NCBI RefSeq assembly: GCF_003096675.1
Contig: NZ_QEKW01000006.1
Location: forward strand, 1 to 64,000
From: Actinomycetospora cinnamomea
GTDB lineage: Bacteria > Actinomycetota > Actinomycetes > Mycobacteriales > Pseudonocardiaceae
Direction: 5' to 3'
Length of the DNA stretch: 64,000 bases
Below the pieces are notes generated by a model, which saw nothing but the letters and a program-made list of their open reading frames with translations, made no database searches and had not been told where the DNA came from. Positions 1-8,834 of this stretch are shown here, piece after piece. Numbering within the stretch: the stretch's first letter is position 1; the number at the start of each line of letters is the position of its first letter. The translations under genes were made by a program, and so were the position numbers.

Positions 1-300
1 CCGCGCCACCACCCCCACCCCGGCTTCGCTCACGTTCGAATCCAGCGCCACCCCCCGACAACGACGCCCCACCCGCACGACCACCCAGCAAAGAATCATG
101 AAGAACTTCTTGGCGGAGGCCGCCGGCGACCACCCACCAGCGACGACGAGACCACGACGAGGCCATGTCCGTCTCGATGCGATCTTGACACTACGTCACC
201 TCGGTCCCGGTACGGTCCGGCCCCTTGAACGCGCCGTGGGAACCGCCGCGCAGCCCCCGTCCGGGACGACCGGGTGCCGGGGGACCGGGTAACCGCGTCC
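1..300. other. non-coding left edge, no gene recognised
   Basis: No open frame here has recognisable family features; the two short opposing frames around 96-308 are Arg/Ser-rich composition artefacts. A TTGACA box at 185-190 is followed 20 nt later by TACGGT at 211-216. That spacing is too long for a standard housekeeping promoter, so it is only a weak candidate for the gene starting at 301. The first 100 bases are C-rich and could be the end of something beyond the window. Confidence 0.4.
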
Positions 301-870
301 ATGGCCAAGGGCGCGAAGGACTACGAGCAGGACTACACGGACCCCGAGCTGAGGGAACGGCTCAAGGAGGAGATCAAACAGTCCGACAAGGGCGGCGCGT
401 CGGGCAAGTGGTCGGCGCGCAAGAGCCAGCTGCTCACGCAGCAGTACGAGAAGCAGGGCGGGGGCTACCGCTACCCCGACCAGCCCACCGAGGGCCAGAA
501 GAGCCTCGAGCAGTGGACCGAGGAGGACTGGCAGACCGCCGACGGGTCCGCGCAGGCCCGCGGCGACGGAGACACCGACCGGTACCTGCCGAAGAAGGCG
601 TGGGAGGAGCTCTCGGACGCCGAGAAGGAGGAGACCCGGAAGCGCAAGCGCGAGGCCTCGAAGAAGGGGGAGGGCGACGTCGCGAACACCGACGCCGCCA
701 TGACCGCCCGCAAGGAGGCGCACCTCGACGCGATGAAGGCCGACGACGCGGTCAAGGCGGCCCGCGGCATGGAACCCGACACCGCCCGGCAGGCGCTCCA
801 GCACGAGCGCGAGCACCATGACCGCACGACGGTCGAGCGCCAGCTGCAGAAGGTGGCGGACGAGGACTGA
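301..870 (+). CDS. DUF5872-type hypothetical protein
   Basis: Predicted soluble, highly charged protein of 189 residues. The N-terminal half reads MAKGAKDYEQDYTDPELRER followed by a GDKGG-like element (SDKGGASGKW) and SARKSQLL, which I recognise as the conserved block of DUF5872 proteins of actinobacteria and Bacteroidetes; the role of this family is unknown. The C-terminal half is rich in Glu, Lys and Arg and probably helical, with no membrane segment or signal peptide. The ATG at 301 starts exactly at the family block; an in-frame ATG at 274 would add nine residues unlike the family. It is monocistronic and converges on the leftward NUDIX remnant. Family assignment is from memory of the motif, fairly sure; function unknown. 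Confidence 0.75.
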   Translation: MAKGAKDYEQDYTDPELRERLKEEIKQSDKGGASGKWSARKSQLLTQQYEKQGGGYRYPDQPTEGQKSLEQWTEEDWQTADGSAQARGDGDTDRYLPKKAWEELSDAEKEETRKRKREASKKGEGDVANTDAAMTARKEAHLDAMKADDAVKAARGMEPDTARQALQHEREHHDRTTVERQLQKVADED

Positions 871-872
871 GC

Positions 873-1237
873 TCAGCGCACGTCGGTGCCGTCGTGGACC
901 CGGCTGGCCGGAGGAGTGCCGGCGGGACGCGCGGCGTCGAGCAGGCGGATCGCGACGGCGGGCACCAGCAGCCGCTCGGTCTCGTGCAGGTCGAACCAGC
1001 CGGCGTCCGCGCTCTCCTCCGTCGGACCGGGCGTCCCGTCGAGAAGGCGGCAGCGGAAGACCAGCGCGACCACGCCCCGCACGAGGTTCTCGTAGACCCC
1101 GGTGAGCCGCTCGACCTCGACGTGGACGCCCGTCTCCTCGTGGACCTCGCTGACGACGCCGACTCGAAGCTCTCGTCCAGCTCCAGGACCCCGCCGGGTT
1201 CCTGCCACCGGCCCGGGTGGAGCGCGGGTGCCACCAC
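873..1237 (-). pseudogene. NUDIX hydrolase, frameshifted
   Basis: The N-terminal part starts at GTG 1237, overlapping the end of the upstream gene, and reads VAPALHPGRWQEPGGVLELD up to the first half of a Nudix box. It then runs out of frame near 1176-1180. The rest of the box, VVSEVHEETGV, and the C-terminal domain continue in another frame to 873. Adding one base at the break restores the G-x5-E-x7-xE-x-x-E-E-T-G spacing exactly, so the gene is one nucleotide short. The Nudix Arg is Ser. If intact it would be a hydrolase of about 120 residues acting on nucleoside diphosphate-linked compounds. It could be a real pseudogene or a sequencing error in a GC run. Confidence 0.7.
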
Positions 1238-1238
1238 C

Positions 1239-2129
1239 TCACTCTTCCTGCTCGAGCAGCCGGGCGCCCTCCGCCATGAGGTCGGGATGGAGGTCCATGA
1301 GCAGTCGGGCGTGCGTGGCGGCGGCATCGGTACCCGCGGCGAGCATCGATGCGCGGGAGAAGGCCGTGGAGGCGTCGCCGCAGGCGATGGCGATCTGTGC
1401 GAGCCGCAGCTCGGCGAGTCGTCCCCGATCACCCGGGGCGTGGCGGGCCCGCCAGAAGCGGTCTTCCGCCACCTCCAGATCGCCGCGCCGGAACGCGATC
1501 TCCCCGCACACGCCGTCCCCCCAGGCCTGGAGGTCGAGCGTGCCCGGGACGAACGGCGGCGGGCGGAAACGGGCCAGCTCCTCCTGGGCGCCGTCGGGGT
1601 CCTCGGCGCGGAGGCGGATCTCGGCGAGGCGCAGCATGCCCTCGGGGGTGCCGGACCGGCGGAACAGCGCCGCTGCGGGCTCGTCGTCGCCGTGCTCCTC
1701 GATGATTCGCCCGAGGGCGAGCGCCGCCCCCGCGATGCCCGCGGCCGCGGCCTGCTCCAGCAGCGGCAGCGCGTCGTCCACCCGCCGGCCCCGCAGGTCG
1801 GCCCGGGCGGCGCGCCACGCGCCGAGGGCCGCGAGCTCCGGGTCGGGACCGGCCGCGGCCTGCACCCACCAGCCGCGCGCAATGCGGCCGTGGCGCAGCC
1901 AGGTGTCGATGTCGCCGAGCGCGATCAGGGCGCGCTGGTCGGGCACGGCCGCCGCGAACACGGGGCGGAGCACGTCGCGGACCTCCGCGTCGGCGGACCA
2001 GCCGCGCAGCAGCACCGTGCCGATCCGCACCCGGGACTCCGAGGTGCACGGGGACCCGGCCGCGAGGAGTGCGGCCACCGCCAGGGCGTCCCGGCGCGCC
2101 AGCTCCTGGTCGAGGTCCCGCGAGGTCAC
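1239..2129 (-). CDS. helical-repeat (Sel1/TPR-like) hypothetical protein
   Basis: Protein of 296 residues, Ala/Leu/Arg-rich, made of repeated pairs of short helices such as DDALPLLEQAAAAGIAGAAL, DEPAAALFRRSGTPEGMLRL and LEVAEDRFWRARHAPGDRGR. These have the periodicity of Sel1/TPR solenoids and suggest protein-protein contact. There is no signal peptide or membrane segment. The GTG at 2129 lies 4 nt after the upstream stop and was preferred to the in-frame ATG at 2219, which would overlap that gene by 86 nt. It is the penultimate member of a leftward run 4578-873 in which most genes overlap by 4 nt. Specific function unknown. Confidence 0.6.
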   Translation of the reverse strand: MTSRDLDQELARRDALAVAALLAAGSPCTSESRVRIGTVLLRGWSADAEVRDVLRPVFAAAVPDQRALIALGDIDTWLRHGRIARGWWVQAAAGPDPELAALGAWRAARADLRGRRVDDALPLLEQAAAAGIAGAALALGRIIEEHGDDEPAAALFRRSGTPEGMLRLAEIRLRAEDPDGAQEELARFRPPPFVPGTLDLQAWGDGVCGEIAFRRGDLEVAEDRFWRARHAPGDRGRLAELRLAQIAIACGDASTAFSRASMLAAGTDAAATHARLLMDLHPDLMAEGARLLEQEE

Positions 2130-2133
2130 GGGC

Positions 2134-2745
2134 TCAGGGTCGTCGGCGGCGCGGCCGGCCACCACGGGTTTTCGGTGCCGCCAGCGGGTCGGGGTGCAGG
2201 AGCGCCGCTCCGCCGGCATGGCCCGCGAGCAGCTTGACGTAGTAGACGGTGCCGAACCAGGGCGCCGCGTCCGTAGTACCCCACCAGCGGTCGAGCGCCA
2301 GCCCGCCCGCCGTCGTCAGCAGCGCCAGCACGCGTTGCGCCGGGCGTCCGACCTGACCCAGCACGGCCGTCGCGGCCAGCAGGTAGGCGTACTGGGCGAG
2401 CGCCCGGTCCCACCGGGGCTGCGCGTCCAACCGCGCGACGACGAACGGGTGCACGTGCGCGGCGGCGAAGGCGAGGTGGTGCCGTGCCCGCGGCTCCTGC
2501 CCGTACCAGCGGGCGGCGGCGGGGGTGTTGTTGCACCAGGCCCCGCCCCACAGGTCCGCGGCGAGCACACGCAGGACCAGGCGGGCGCCGGGACCGGGCC
2601 GGGACGGGCCGCGCGCCAGCCGCGGGGCCAGCACCGTGCCCGCGACCCCGAGCGTCACCGTGCCCGCGTTCTCCACCGGCCCGGCGCCCGGGCCGACGAT
2701 CGCGTCCCACCAGCCGACGCGGGGCCGCGGCGAGCGGCGGGTCAC
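2134..2745 (-). CDS. hypothetical membrane-associated protein
   Basis: A 203-residue protein with several weakly hydrophobic stretches (around VTLGVAGTVLAPRLA, AQYAYLLAATAVLGQ and VLALLTTAGGLAL) and a basic tail (RGGRPRRRRP); probably membrane associated. I do not recognise a family. The GTG at 2745 overlaps the TGA of the upstream gene in the form GTGA, a typical sign of translational coupling, and the next gene starts just after its stop. It thus sits inside a co-transcribed set with a Rv1733c-like membrane protein and an enoyl-CoA hydratase. Tryptophan and histidine are frequent (ARHHLAF, AAAHVHPF), but no metal-binding motif is convincing. Confidence 0.55.
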   Translation of the reverse strand: MTRRSPRPRVGWWDAIVGPGAGPVENAGTVTLGVAGTVLAPRLARGPSRPGPGARLVLRVLAADLWGGAWCNNTPAAARWYGQEPRARHHLAFAAAHVHPFVVARLDAQPRWDRALAQYAYLLAATAVLGQVGRPAQRVLALLTTAGGLALDRWWGTTDAAPWFGTVYYVKLLAGHAGGAALLHPDPLAAPKTRGGRPRRRRP

Positions 2746-3170
2746 CACGGTCGCTCCCGGACGCCGCGGGGGACGACACCGACCGCCACGCCGACGAGCG
2801 TGAGGACCAGCGTGGCGACGAGCGCGAGGTCGTCCTGGTCGAGGGGCGGCGCCGTGGGTGCGCCGTGGCGGTCGATCCAGATGCGCCGGGTCTCGCCCAC
2901 GTCCGGGCGCTCGGGCAGGTAAAGGTCCCCGACGTGCGACCGGCCCTCGCCGTCGGTCCACTGCGCGCGCACCACGCCGTTGTACGGCACGAGCGCGTTC
3001 TCGTCCGGATACGTGACCGGCCCGTGGGCCAGCACGGTCGCGACGGCCCGGTGGGCGCGCGGGTCGTCCGACCGGGCGGCGAGCGCACCGAGCGCGTTCC
3101 CGACGACCGGCGCGAGCACCACCACCAGGGCCGCCAGGGCGGGGACGAGCCGGCGCGCCGGCACGCTCAC
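2742..3170 (-). CDS. Rv1733c-like two-helix membrane protein
   Basis: Protein of 142 residues with one hydrophobic helix near the N terminus (LVPALAALVVVLAPVVGNAL) and one near the C terminus (LALVATLVLTLVGVAVGVV), flanking a soluble loop. The loop has the pattern RAVATVLAHGPVTYP, VVRAQWTDGEGRSHVGDLYL and RRIWIDRHGAPTAPP. This arrangement matches the mycobacterial Rv1733c family, in which the loop is extracytoplasmic; function unknown. The start was set at GTG 3170 because it overlaps the TGA of the crotonase gene (GTGA); the longer frame to 3248 lies inside that gene. The 4-bp overlaps on both sides place it in one transcription unit with its neighbours. Confidence 0.65.
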   Translation of the reverse strand: MSVPARRLVPALAALVVVLAPVVGNALGALAARSDDPRAHRAVATVLAHGPVTYPDENALVPYNGVVRAQWTDGEGRSHVGDLYLPERPDVGETRRIWIDRHGAPTAPPLDQDDLALVATLVLTLVGVAVGVVPRGVRERPW

Positions 3171-3943
3171 CGCCCGCTCCCCCGGCGTTCCAGGAACCGT
3201 GCGAGTCCCTCGCGCACACCGTCGGTCCCGACGGTGCCGGCGAACCACGCGGCCTCGACCGCGAGCCCCTCGTCGATGGGCAGGTTGATCCCGCGGGTCA
3301 CCGCGCGCAGGCAGGCGGTGACCGCGGTGGGCGCGTGACGGGTGATGCGGTGGGCGAGCGCGTGGGCGGCGTCGAGCAGCTCGGCGGCCGGCACGACCGT
3401 GTTCACCAGCCCGAGCTCGGCGGCGCGGTGGGCGTCGACCGGGTCGCCGGTCAGGATCATCTCCAGGCCGCGCTTGCGTCCCACGTGCCGGGGCAGGCGT
3501 TGGGAGCCGCCGAACGGGGGCGGGAACCCGAGGCTGATCTCGGGCTTGGCGAAGGTGGCGTGCTCGGCCGCGATGGCCAGCGGAGCGGCCTCGGTGATCT
3601 CGCAGCCGCCGCCGAACGCGAGGCCGTTGACCGCGACGATGAGCGGCTTCGGGTACTCCTCGATCCGCCGCGTCAGCCCCTGCCCGCGGCGCACGATCTC
3701 GCGCAGGGCCTGCTCGCGCCCGCCGGCGATGCTTCCCGCGAGCGACGGGACGTCGGCGCCGGCGCTGAAGGCGCGGTCGCCGGCGCCCGTCAGCACCACG
3801 GCGCGCACCGTCTCGTCGTCCTCGGCCTCGTCGAGCACGGCCACCAGACGGCCGATCGTCGCGTGGTCGAGGGCGTTGAGCTTCGCCTCGCGACGGATGG
3901 TGACGGTGGCGACGTCCCAGTGGTGTTCGACGTCCACGGTCAT
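3167..3943 (-). CDS. enoyl-CoA hydratase/isomerase family protein
   Basis: A 258-residue crotonase-fold protein, the usual length for the family. Visible are the first strand block VATVTIRREAKLNALDHATI, the oxyanion-hole segment FSAGADVPSL, the second oxyanion-hole region IVAVNGLAFGGGCEITEAAP and the conserved block FAKPEISLGFPPPFGGSQRLPR. These enzymes bind acyl-CoA and typically hydrate or isomerise the double bond in beta-oxidation or related acyl-CoA pathways. The exact substrate cannot be told. The ATG at 3943 overlaps the stop of the GNAT gene (ATGA). No acyl-CoA dehydrogenase or thiolase gene is nearby, so a role outside classic beta-oxidation is possible. Confidence 0.85.
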   Translation of the reverse strand: MTVDVEHHWDVATVTIRREAKLNALDHATIGRLVAVLDEAEDDETVRAVVLTGAGDRAFSAGADVPSLAGSIAGGREQALREIVRRGQGLTRRIEEYPKPLIVAVNGLAFGGGCEITEAAPLAIAAEHATFAKPEISLGFPPPFGGSQRLPRHVGRKRGLEMILTGDPVDAHRAAELGLVNTVVPAAELLDAAHALAHRITRHAPTAVTACLRAVTRGINLPIDEGLAVEAAWFAGTVGTDGVREGLARFLERRGSGR

Positions 3944-4578
3944 GCGGGCTCCTCGGTGCCGAAGGGGTGCGACGGCGGTCCGCCGCCGATGGTCGGGTGC
4001 GGCGTGGCGACCAGGGCCCGGTACTCGACGGTGCCGTGGTCCAGGCGCCGGACCACGGGGCGTCCGGCCACCTCGGTCAGCACGGCACGGGCGGCGCGGA
4101 GCGCGCGGGTGTTGCCCACCGCGACGTGGACGACGACGTCCTGCCCGTGCCACCGCGGATCGGCGAGCGCCTGCCGCAGCAGCTGCCGCCCCAGGCCGCA
4201 GCCCTGCCACGGGTCCGCGACGAGGACCGCCGCCTCGGCATGCCGTGGCCCGGCCGGCACGAGCCCGCCGCAGCCGACGAGCTCGCCGGCGACGACGACG
4301 CCGAGCTGGGTCCCCGGGGCCAGATGGGCGGCCAGGGCCGCGACCACACGGTCGGGGTCCGGGCGGACGCCGGTGAGGAAGCGCGCCGCGAGGGTGCCGG
4401 GCGAGCACCGCGCCACCAGGTGGGCCAGGAGACCGACGTCCCCGGGCCCCAGGGGCCGGAGCGCCGGTGCGCCCGCTGTCGTCGTGGTCGTCGCGGATCG
4501 ACGCCTCCGGGTCGCGTGGCGCCGGAGGCGGTCGCGGAGCTCGGTGTACGGGGGCAGCTCGACCGGGTCGTCCTCCAT
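3940..4578 (-). CDS. GNAT family N-acetyltransferase
   Basis: Protein of 212 residues. After a basic N-terminal stretch (RDRLRRHATRRRRSATTTTT) comes a GNAT fold: LRPLGPGDVGLLAHLVAR, then a strand (LGVVVAGELVGCGGLVP) and the acetyl-CoA binding motif A region VLVADPWQGCGLGRQLLRQA, matching Q/R-x-x-G-x-G/A. The later segment VHVAVGNTRALRAARAVL resembles motif B of bacterial GNAT enzymes. Substrate unknown. The ATG at 4578 was chosen because the in-frame upstream ATG at 4644 only adds a low-complexity leader. It is the first gene of the leftward run and lies back to back with the SARP regulator at 4774. Confidence 0.75.
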   Translation of the reverse strand: MEDDPVELPPYTELRDRLRRHATRRRRSATTTTTAGAPALRPLGPGDVGLLAHLVARCSPGTLAARFLTGVRPDPDRVVAALAAHLAPGTQLGVVVAGELVGCGGLVPAGPRHAEAAVLVADPWQGCGLGRQLLRQALADPRWHGQDVVVHVAVGNTRALRAARAVLTEVAGRPVVRRLDHGTVEYRALVATPHPTIGGGPPSHPFGTEEPA

Positions 4579-4773
4579 GCTCACCGCCTCGTCCACCGGG
4601 CTCGGTCGCCGGTGATGAGACGCGGGCCGGCGAGACCGCGGCAACGACCGCGCCGCGCCGCGTCAGCGGGCCGTCAGCGACCGCCCGGTGGGCTGACGCA
4701 GCGCTGACGCCGGGCCACGGGCGGGTTGTGGAGCGACCGGCCACGGCTCTAGAAGGATCACCGTGGAGGCGCG

Positions 4774-6717
4774 ATGACGGTGCGGCCCCGGTTCCTGGTC
4801 CTCGGGCCGATGGCGCTGCGTCGGGACGACGGGAGCACCGTCGTGCTGTCCGGGCGGCGGGACCGCCTCCTGCTCGCCGTGCTGCTGGCCGCCGGGGACC
4901 GCAGCGTCCCCGTCGAGACGATCACCGAGGCCGTGTGGGGCCGGCCGCCCGGGCACAACGCGCTCCAGGCCCGGGTCTCGCACCTGCGCCGCCTCGTCGG
5001 CCCGTGGCGCCTGCGCCACGACCACGGCTCCTATCGCCTCGTCGCCGCGCCGTGCGACCGCGACGACGGCGTGCTCGAGCAGGCCGTCGAGGACGCCCAG
5101 CGCCTGCTCGTCCGCGGCGAGGCCGGGGCGGCCCTGGCGACCGTCCGCGGTGCGCTGGGCCTCGTGCGCGGTGAGCCCTACGGGTCCGCGAGCGGCGTTC
5201 CGTCCGTCGACGCCGCCGCGACCCGGGCGCGCGACCTCGTCGCCCGCGCCCGGGACGTGGAGATCCGTGCGCTGCTCGAGAGCGGGGACGTCGAGGGGGC
5301 CCTCTCGGCGAGCCGCGCCCGCACGATCGAGCACCCCACGCGGGAGGCCGGGTGGATCCTCCTCGTCGCGTCGCTGGAGCGCTGTGGGCGCCGCGCGGAG
5401 GCGCTGGCCGCGTACGACCGCGCCGTCCGGATCCTCGCCGAGCGCACCGGTGCCGGGCCCGGCGACGAGCTGCGGTCGCTGCGCCTGCGCATCCTCGCCG
5501 CCGAGGACGGTGAGCGACGGCCGACGACCGCGGGGCCGGGCGTCCTCGAACCGACCGAGATGATCCGCTGGCTCGACACGCACGGGCACCGCGCCGCCGC
5601 CCTCGACCTCGCGGTGCGGTGCGCCTGGGGCTGGTGGCTCGCCGGCGACCGGGCGCGGGGCCGGCTCGTCCTCCTCGACCTGTACGGCGAGGCGCCGCGG
5701 TCGCTCGCCGGTCGGCTCTGGGCCTGCGCGCTCGCGGCACACGACCGCGACGAGCCGATCGCGCTGGCCGAGGCGCAGCGGCTCGTCGCGGCCCGGACCC
5801 GCGCGGACAAGCCGTTCACCGGGTCGCACGAAGGGCTCGCCCTGCTCCTGCTGGCCGACCGGCGTGCGGAGCGCGGCGAGCCCGAGAAGGCGCGCGCGTT
5901 CCTCGAGGCGGCGGCCCCGGCGGTCGAGACCACCGGTCACCGGTGGGGCCACGCCCTGGCCGACCTGGTGCGGGGCCGGCTGCTCCTCGCGACGGGCGAG
6001 CCGCGGCGGGCGCGCGAGGAGGCGCAGCGGGCCGAGCAGGTGTTCCGGGACCAGGCCGACGCCGCCGGCCGGATGCGAGCCCTGGAGCTGCTCGCGGCGC
6101 TCGACGAGGCCGGCGCCGACCTGCCGAACGCGGTGGCCCGGTACACCGAGGCGCTGCGGATCGCGACGGAGTGCGGCTGGGTGTACGGGCGCTGCCAGCT
6201 CTCGGTCCACCTCGGCAGCGCGGTGCACCTCACCGGGGACCACGCGACCGGCACCGCCAGGCTCGCCGAGGCGGTCGCGCTCGCCGAGCACCTCGGGTCG
6301 CCGTCGATGTTCGCCTGGTCGCGCAACAACCTGGCGCTGGCCCAGGCGCGGGCCGGGGACACCGTCGGTGCCGAGCGCGGCCACCGGCTGGCGCTCGACT
6401 GGTACCGCTACGCCGGGTCGACAGCCGGCATCGCGCTCACCGCCGCAGCGCTCGCCCGGGTCACGTCCGCCGCCGACGCACCGGCGCTGCTCGACCTGGC
6501 CGACCGGGCGGCCGCGGCCACCGGCGACCCGCGGGCGCTGGCGTACGCGGCCGAGACCCAGGCGGTCCTGGCCGGCGACGACGACCTCGCGCGCCGGCAC
6601 CTCACCCGGGCCCGTCAGCTCCGCGTCGACCGGTGCGGGCAGCCGCGGCCGGCCGGTGAGCAGCCCGACGTGGACGCCCTCGAGGCGCGCCTGGCCGGCT
6701 CCCGGTCCGCGGGATGA
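4774..6717 (+). CDS. SARP-type (BTAD domain) transcriptional regulator
   Basis: A 647-residue regulator. Residues about 8-95 form an OmpR-like winged helix (LVLGPMALRRDDGSTVVLSG, TITEAVWGRPPGHNALQARV, HLRRLVGPWRL). Residues about 100-250 form a bacterial transcriptional activator (BTAD) domain (REAGWILLVASLERCGRRAE, LAAYDRAVRIL). The remainder is a TPR-like helical solenoid. Unlike AfsR-type regulators, no Walker A/NB-ARC segment is visible between BTAD and TPRs. Such proteins usually activate neighbouring secondary-metabolite or stress genes. The ATG is preceded by GGAGG. It is followed immediately by the MFS fragment, so its former target may have been that transporter; this is inference. 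It is divergent from the GNAT gene. Confidence 0.8.
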   Translation: MTVRPRFLVLGPMALRRDDGSTVVLSGRRDRLLLAVLLAAGDRSVPVETITEAVWGRPPGHNALQARVSHLRRLVGPWRLRHDHGSYRLVAAPCDRDDGVLEQAVEDAQRLLVRGEAGAALATVRGALGLVRGEPYGSASGVPSVDAAATRARDLVARARDVEIRALLESGDVEGALSASRARTIEHPTREAGWILLVASLERCGRRAEALAAYDRAVRILAERTGAGPGDELRSLRLRILAAEDGERRPTTAGPGVLEPTEMIRWLDTHGHRAAALDLAVRCAWGWWLAGDRARGRLVLLDLYGEAPRSLAGRLWACALAAHDRDEPIALAEAQRLVAARTRADKPFTGSHEGLALLLLADRRAERGEPEKARAFLEAAAPAVETTGHRWGHALADLVRGRLLLATGEPRRAREEAQRAEQVFRDQADAAGRMRALELLAALDEAGADLPNAVARYTEALRIATECGWVYGRCQLSVHLGSAVHLTGDHATGTARLAEAVALAEHLGSPSMFAWSRNNLALAQARAGDTVGAERGHRLALDWYRYAGSTAGIALTAAALARVTSAADAPALLDLADRAAAATGDPRALAYAAETQAVLAGDDDLARRHLTRARQLRVDRCGQPRPAGEQPDVDALEARLAGSRSAG

Positions 6718-6719
6718 CA

Positions 6720-7426
6720 CCGGGAGCCGCACGGCCGAGCGGTGGGACCCGCGCGCCACCCTGCTCCTGCTCGGCGCGGGCTACGTCGTCGTCAGCGGGG
6801 GCGCGGCCCTGGTGCTCCTGCGCGCCCCGTGGCGCCGTCCGGTGAGACACGGGGCCGAGCAGGCCGACCACGTCGCCGAGATCGTCGGGAGCCGGGCGTT
6901 CCGCCGCAGCCGCCTCGCGCTCGCCGTCGCCGCCCTCGGCCTCTACGCGGTGACGCTGAACCTGGTGCCGCTGCTGACCGAGCTCGGCTTCGGCTATCAG
7001 GACGCCGCGCTCGCGTTCGGGCTGGTGGGCGCGGGCCAGGTGCTCGGTCGCCTGGTGTTCGTGCCCCTGAGCGGCCTCGGGACCCCGCGCTCGCGCACGG
7101 TGACGCAGGTGTCGCTGAGCGCCGGGTCGATCGGGCTCCTCGCCGCCGTACCGGGCCCTCCGCAGCTCGTGACGGCCAGCGCGGTGCTGTGCGGCGCGGT
7201 TCGGGGCGCGCACACGCTGTCGGTGGCCAAGGTCGTCTCCGACCGGTGGGGGACGGAGTCCTACGGCACGCTGCTGGGCCGCTTCCACGGCGTCGTGGCG
7301 GTGGCGATGGCGATCGGCCCGGTCGTCGGCACGGCCGCCGCGCTCGCCCTCGACTCCTACCGTCTCGCGGCGCTGGCGCTGGCCGCGCTCGGCGTGTCCG
7401 CGATCGCCGTCGCGTCCCGGAGCTGA
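6720..7426 (+). pseudogene. MFS transporter, N-terminal half missing
   Basis: The frame encodes about 235 residues resembling only the C-terminal half of a major facilitator. It has a partial helix (LLLLGAGYVVVSGGAALVLL), a cytoplasmic loop with REAQ-like charge (RHGAEQADHVAEI), then about six helices including LALAVAALGLYAVTLNLVPL, FGLVGAGQVLGRLVFVPLSG and FHGVVAVAMAIGPVVGTAAA. A full MFS protein needs about 400 residues and 12 helices. No ATG, GTG or TTG start in this frame precedes the homologous part; the sequence to its left belongs to the SARP gene in another frame. I read it as the remnant left after a deletion that fused the end of the SARP gene to the middle of a transporter gene. 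Confidence 0.65.
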
Positions 7427-7434
7427 GGCGCCGG

Positions 7435-8658
7435 TCAGGGCGCGTCGAGCACCACCCGCGTCGTCCCGAAGCGCAACCCGTGCTGGCGGCGCAGCCACGC
7501 CCGCCGGGCCCACCCGTAGCGGCCGAGGGCCCGGGCGCCCTGCTTGGCCAGGGTGAACCGCCACGTCCCCGCCCGGGCGTCGCCCTGTCCCCTCGCCTCG
7601 CGGCGCTGCAGGCGCTGCGCGCGGAGGATCTCGGGCTCGCGCTCGGCCTGGATCGCCGCGCACGCCCCGTCGACCGCACCGGGCTCCGGGCGGCCCGCCG
7701 CCAGCACCCGGAGGTGGTTGGCGGCCACGACGGCGTCGCGCAGCGCGAGGTTGATGCCCTGGGCCCGCACCGGCGACATCGGGTGGGCGGCGTCGCCCAG
7801 CAGCAGCACGCCCGGCGCGCTCCACGACGGGGCGCGCCCGACCATCACGTTGAGCCGGACCGGGCCGGACACCCCGTCCCGGTGGTCCAGCACGTGCTGC
7901 GCGTACGCGACCGGTGCCGCCCGGAGCGCCGGGGGCAGCCAGTCGCCCGTGCGGAACTCCGCCAGCCCGCCCTTCGGCATGATCACCCCGCACTGCCACC
8001 GGTCGTCCCACGAGGTGTAGGCGACCAGCGGGTGCTGCCCCGCGCGGACCATGATGTGGAAGTCGCAGACGTCGGGCTCCTCCACCGGGGGCGGGGCCTT
8101 GAACCACAGCACGTCGTAGGCCTCGCGGGCCGGTGTGAGGGCCAGCCCGGCGTGGGTGCGGACCGGGGAACCACGCCCGTCGCACCCGACGAGCAGGTCG
8201 CACGGCAGCTCCCGGTGCCGGCCGTCGCGGACCACCCGGACGCCGACGACCCGGCCCGTCGGGTCGCGCGCCACCCCGGTGAACCGCGTGCCGCGGTCCT
8301 GGACGAGATCGGGGTTGCGTGACGCCTCGCGGAGGATTCCCTCGAGCAGCGCCGTCGGCGAGACCACCCGGAAGGACCGCTCAGCGAGTTCCCCGACCTC
8401 CTCCGGGACCCGCAGGACCTCCTCGCCGTCGATCCAGATCCGCCAGCTGCGCACGACCCGGTGGGGCGCCGACGAGACCACCTCACCCAGCCCCATCTGG
8501 CGGAGGGCGTCGAGCCCGAGCGGCATGAGGCCCTCGCCGCGGAACACCCCGCCCGGCGACGTCTCGCGTTCGATCACCCGCACCTGCGCGCCGGCGCGGG
8601 CCAGCAGCAGCGCCAGCGCCGCTCCCGCCGGGCCCGCACCCACGATCGCCACCCGCAC
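7435..8658 (-). CDS. FAD-dependent class A flavoprotein monooxygenase
   Basis: A 407-residue flavoprotein. The N terminus has the Rossmann dinucleotide-binding motif VAIVGAGPAGAALALLLARA ending in an acidic residue (VIERE), the middle has the DG motif (LLVGCDGRGS), and the C-terminal part has the GD motif LLLGDAAHPMSP followed by GINLALRDA. This order is that of p-hydroxybenzoate hydroxylase/UbiH-like monooxygenases and geranylgeranyl-reductase-like proteins, which use NAD(P)H, FAD and O2 to hydroxylate aromatic or isoprenoid substrates. GTG 8658 starts directly at the Rossmann strand; the longer frame to 8805 adds a low-complexity leader. It converges with the MFS remnant, and its promoter region (8659-8834) is shared with the divergent permease gene. 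Confidence 0.85.
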   Translation of the reverse strand: MRVAIVGAGPAGAALALLLARAGAQVRVIERETSPGGVFRGEGLMPLGLDALRQMGLGEVVSSAPHRVVRSWRIWIDGEEVLRVPEEVGELAERSFRVVSPTALLEGILREASRNPDLVQDRGTRFTGVARDPTGRVVGVRVVRDGRHRELPCDLLVGCDGRGSPVRTHAGLALTPAREAYDVLWFKAPPPVEEPDVCDFHIMVRAGQHPLVAYTSWDDRWQCGVIMPKGGLAEFRTGDWLPPALRAAPVAYAQHVLDHRDGVSGPVRLNVMVGRAPSWSAPGVLLLGDAAHPMSPVRAQGINLALRDAVVAANHLRVLAAGRPEPGAVDGACAAIQAEREPEILRAQRLQRREARGQGDARAGTWRFTLAKQGARALGRYGWARRAWLRRQHGLRFGTTRVVLDAP

Positions 8659-8834
8659 GCCGCCGCCCCCGTCGTCCGGGTCATCGGGTACGGGAGGCGA
8701 CGCTACGAACGGTCGCCCTCCGCGTCGAGTCCCGCCCGATCGTGGGCACGGACCGGTCACGGGCCGGAGCGATCTCGTGACGAAGCGTCCGCGATCTGCC
8801 AGCATGTCCCGTCGGACGACGACAGGGGGTCACC

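Noticed and set aside
1-300. Possible transposase or partial gene at the left edge
   Set aside because: No DDE or other motif in any frame.
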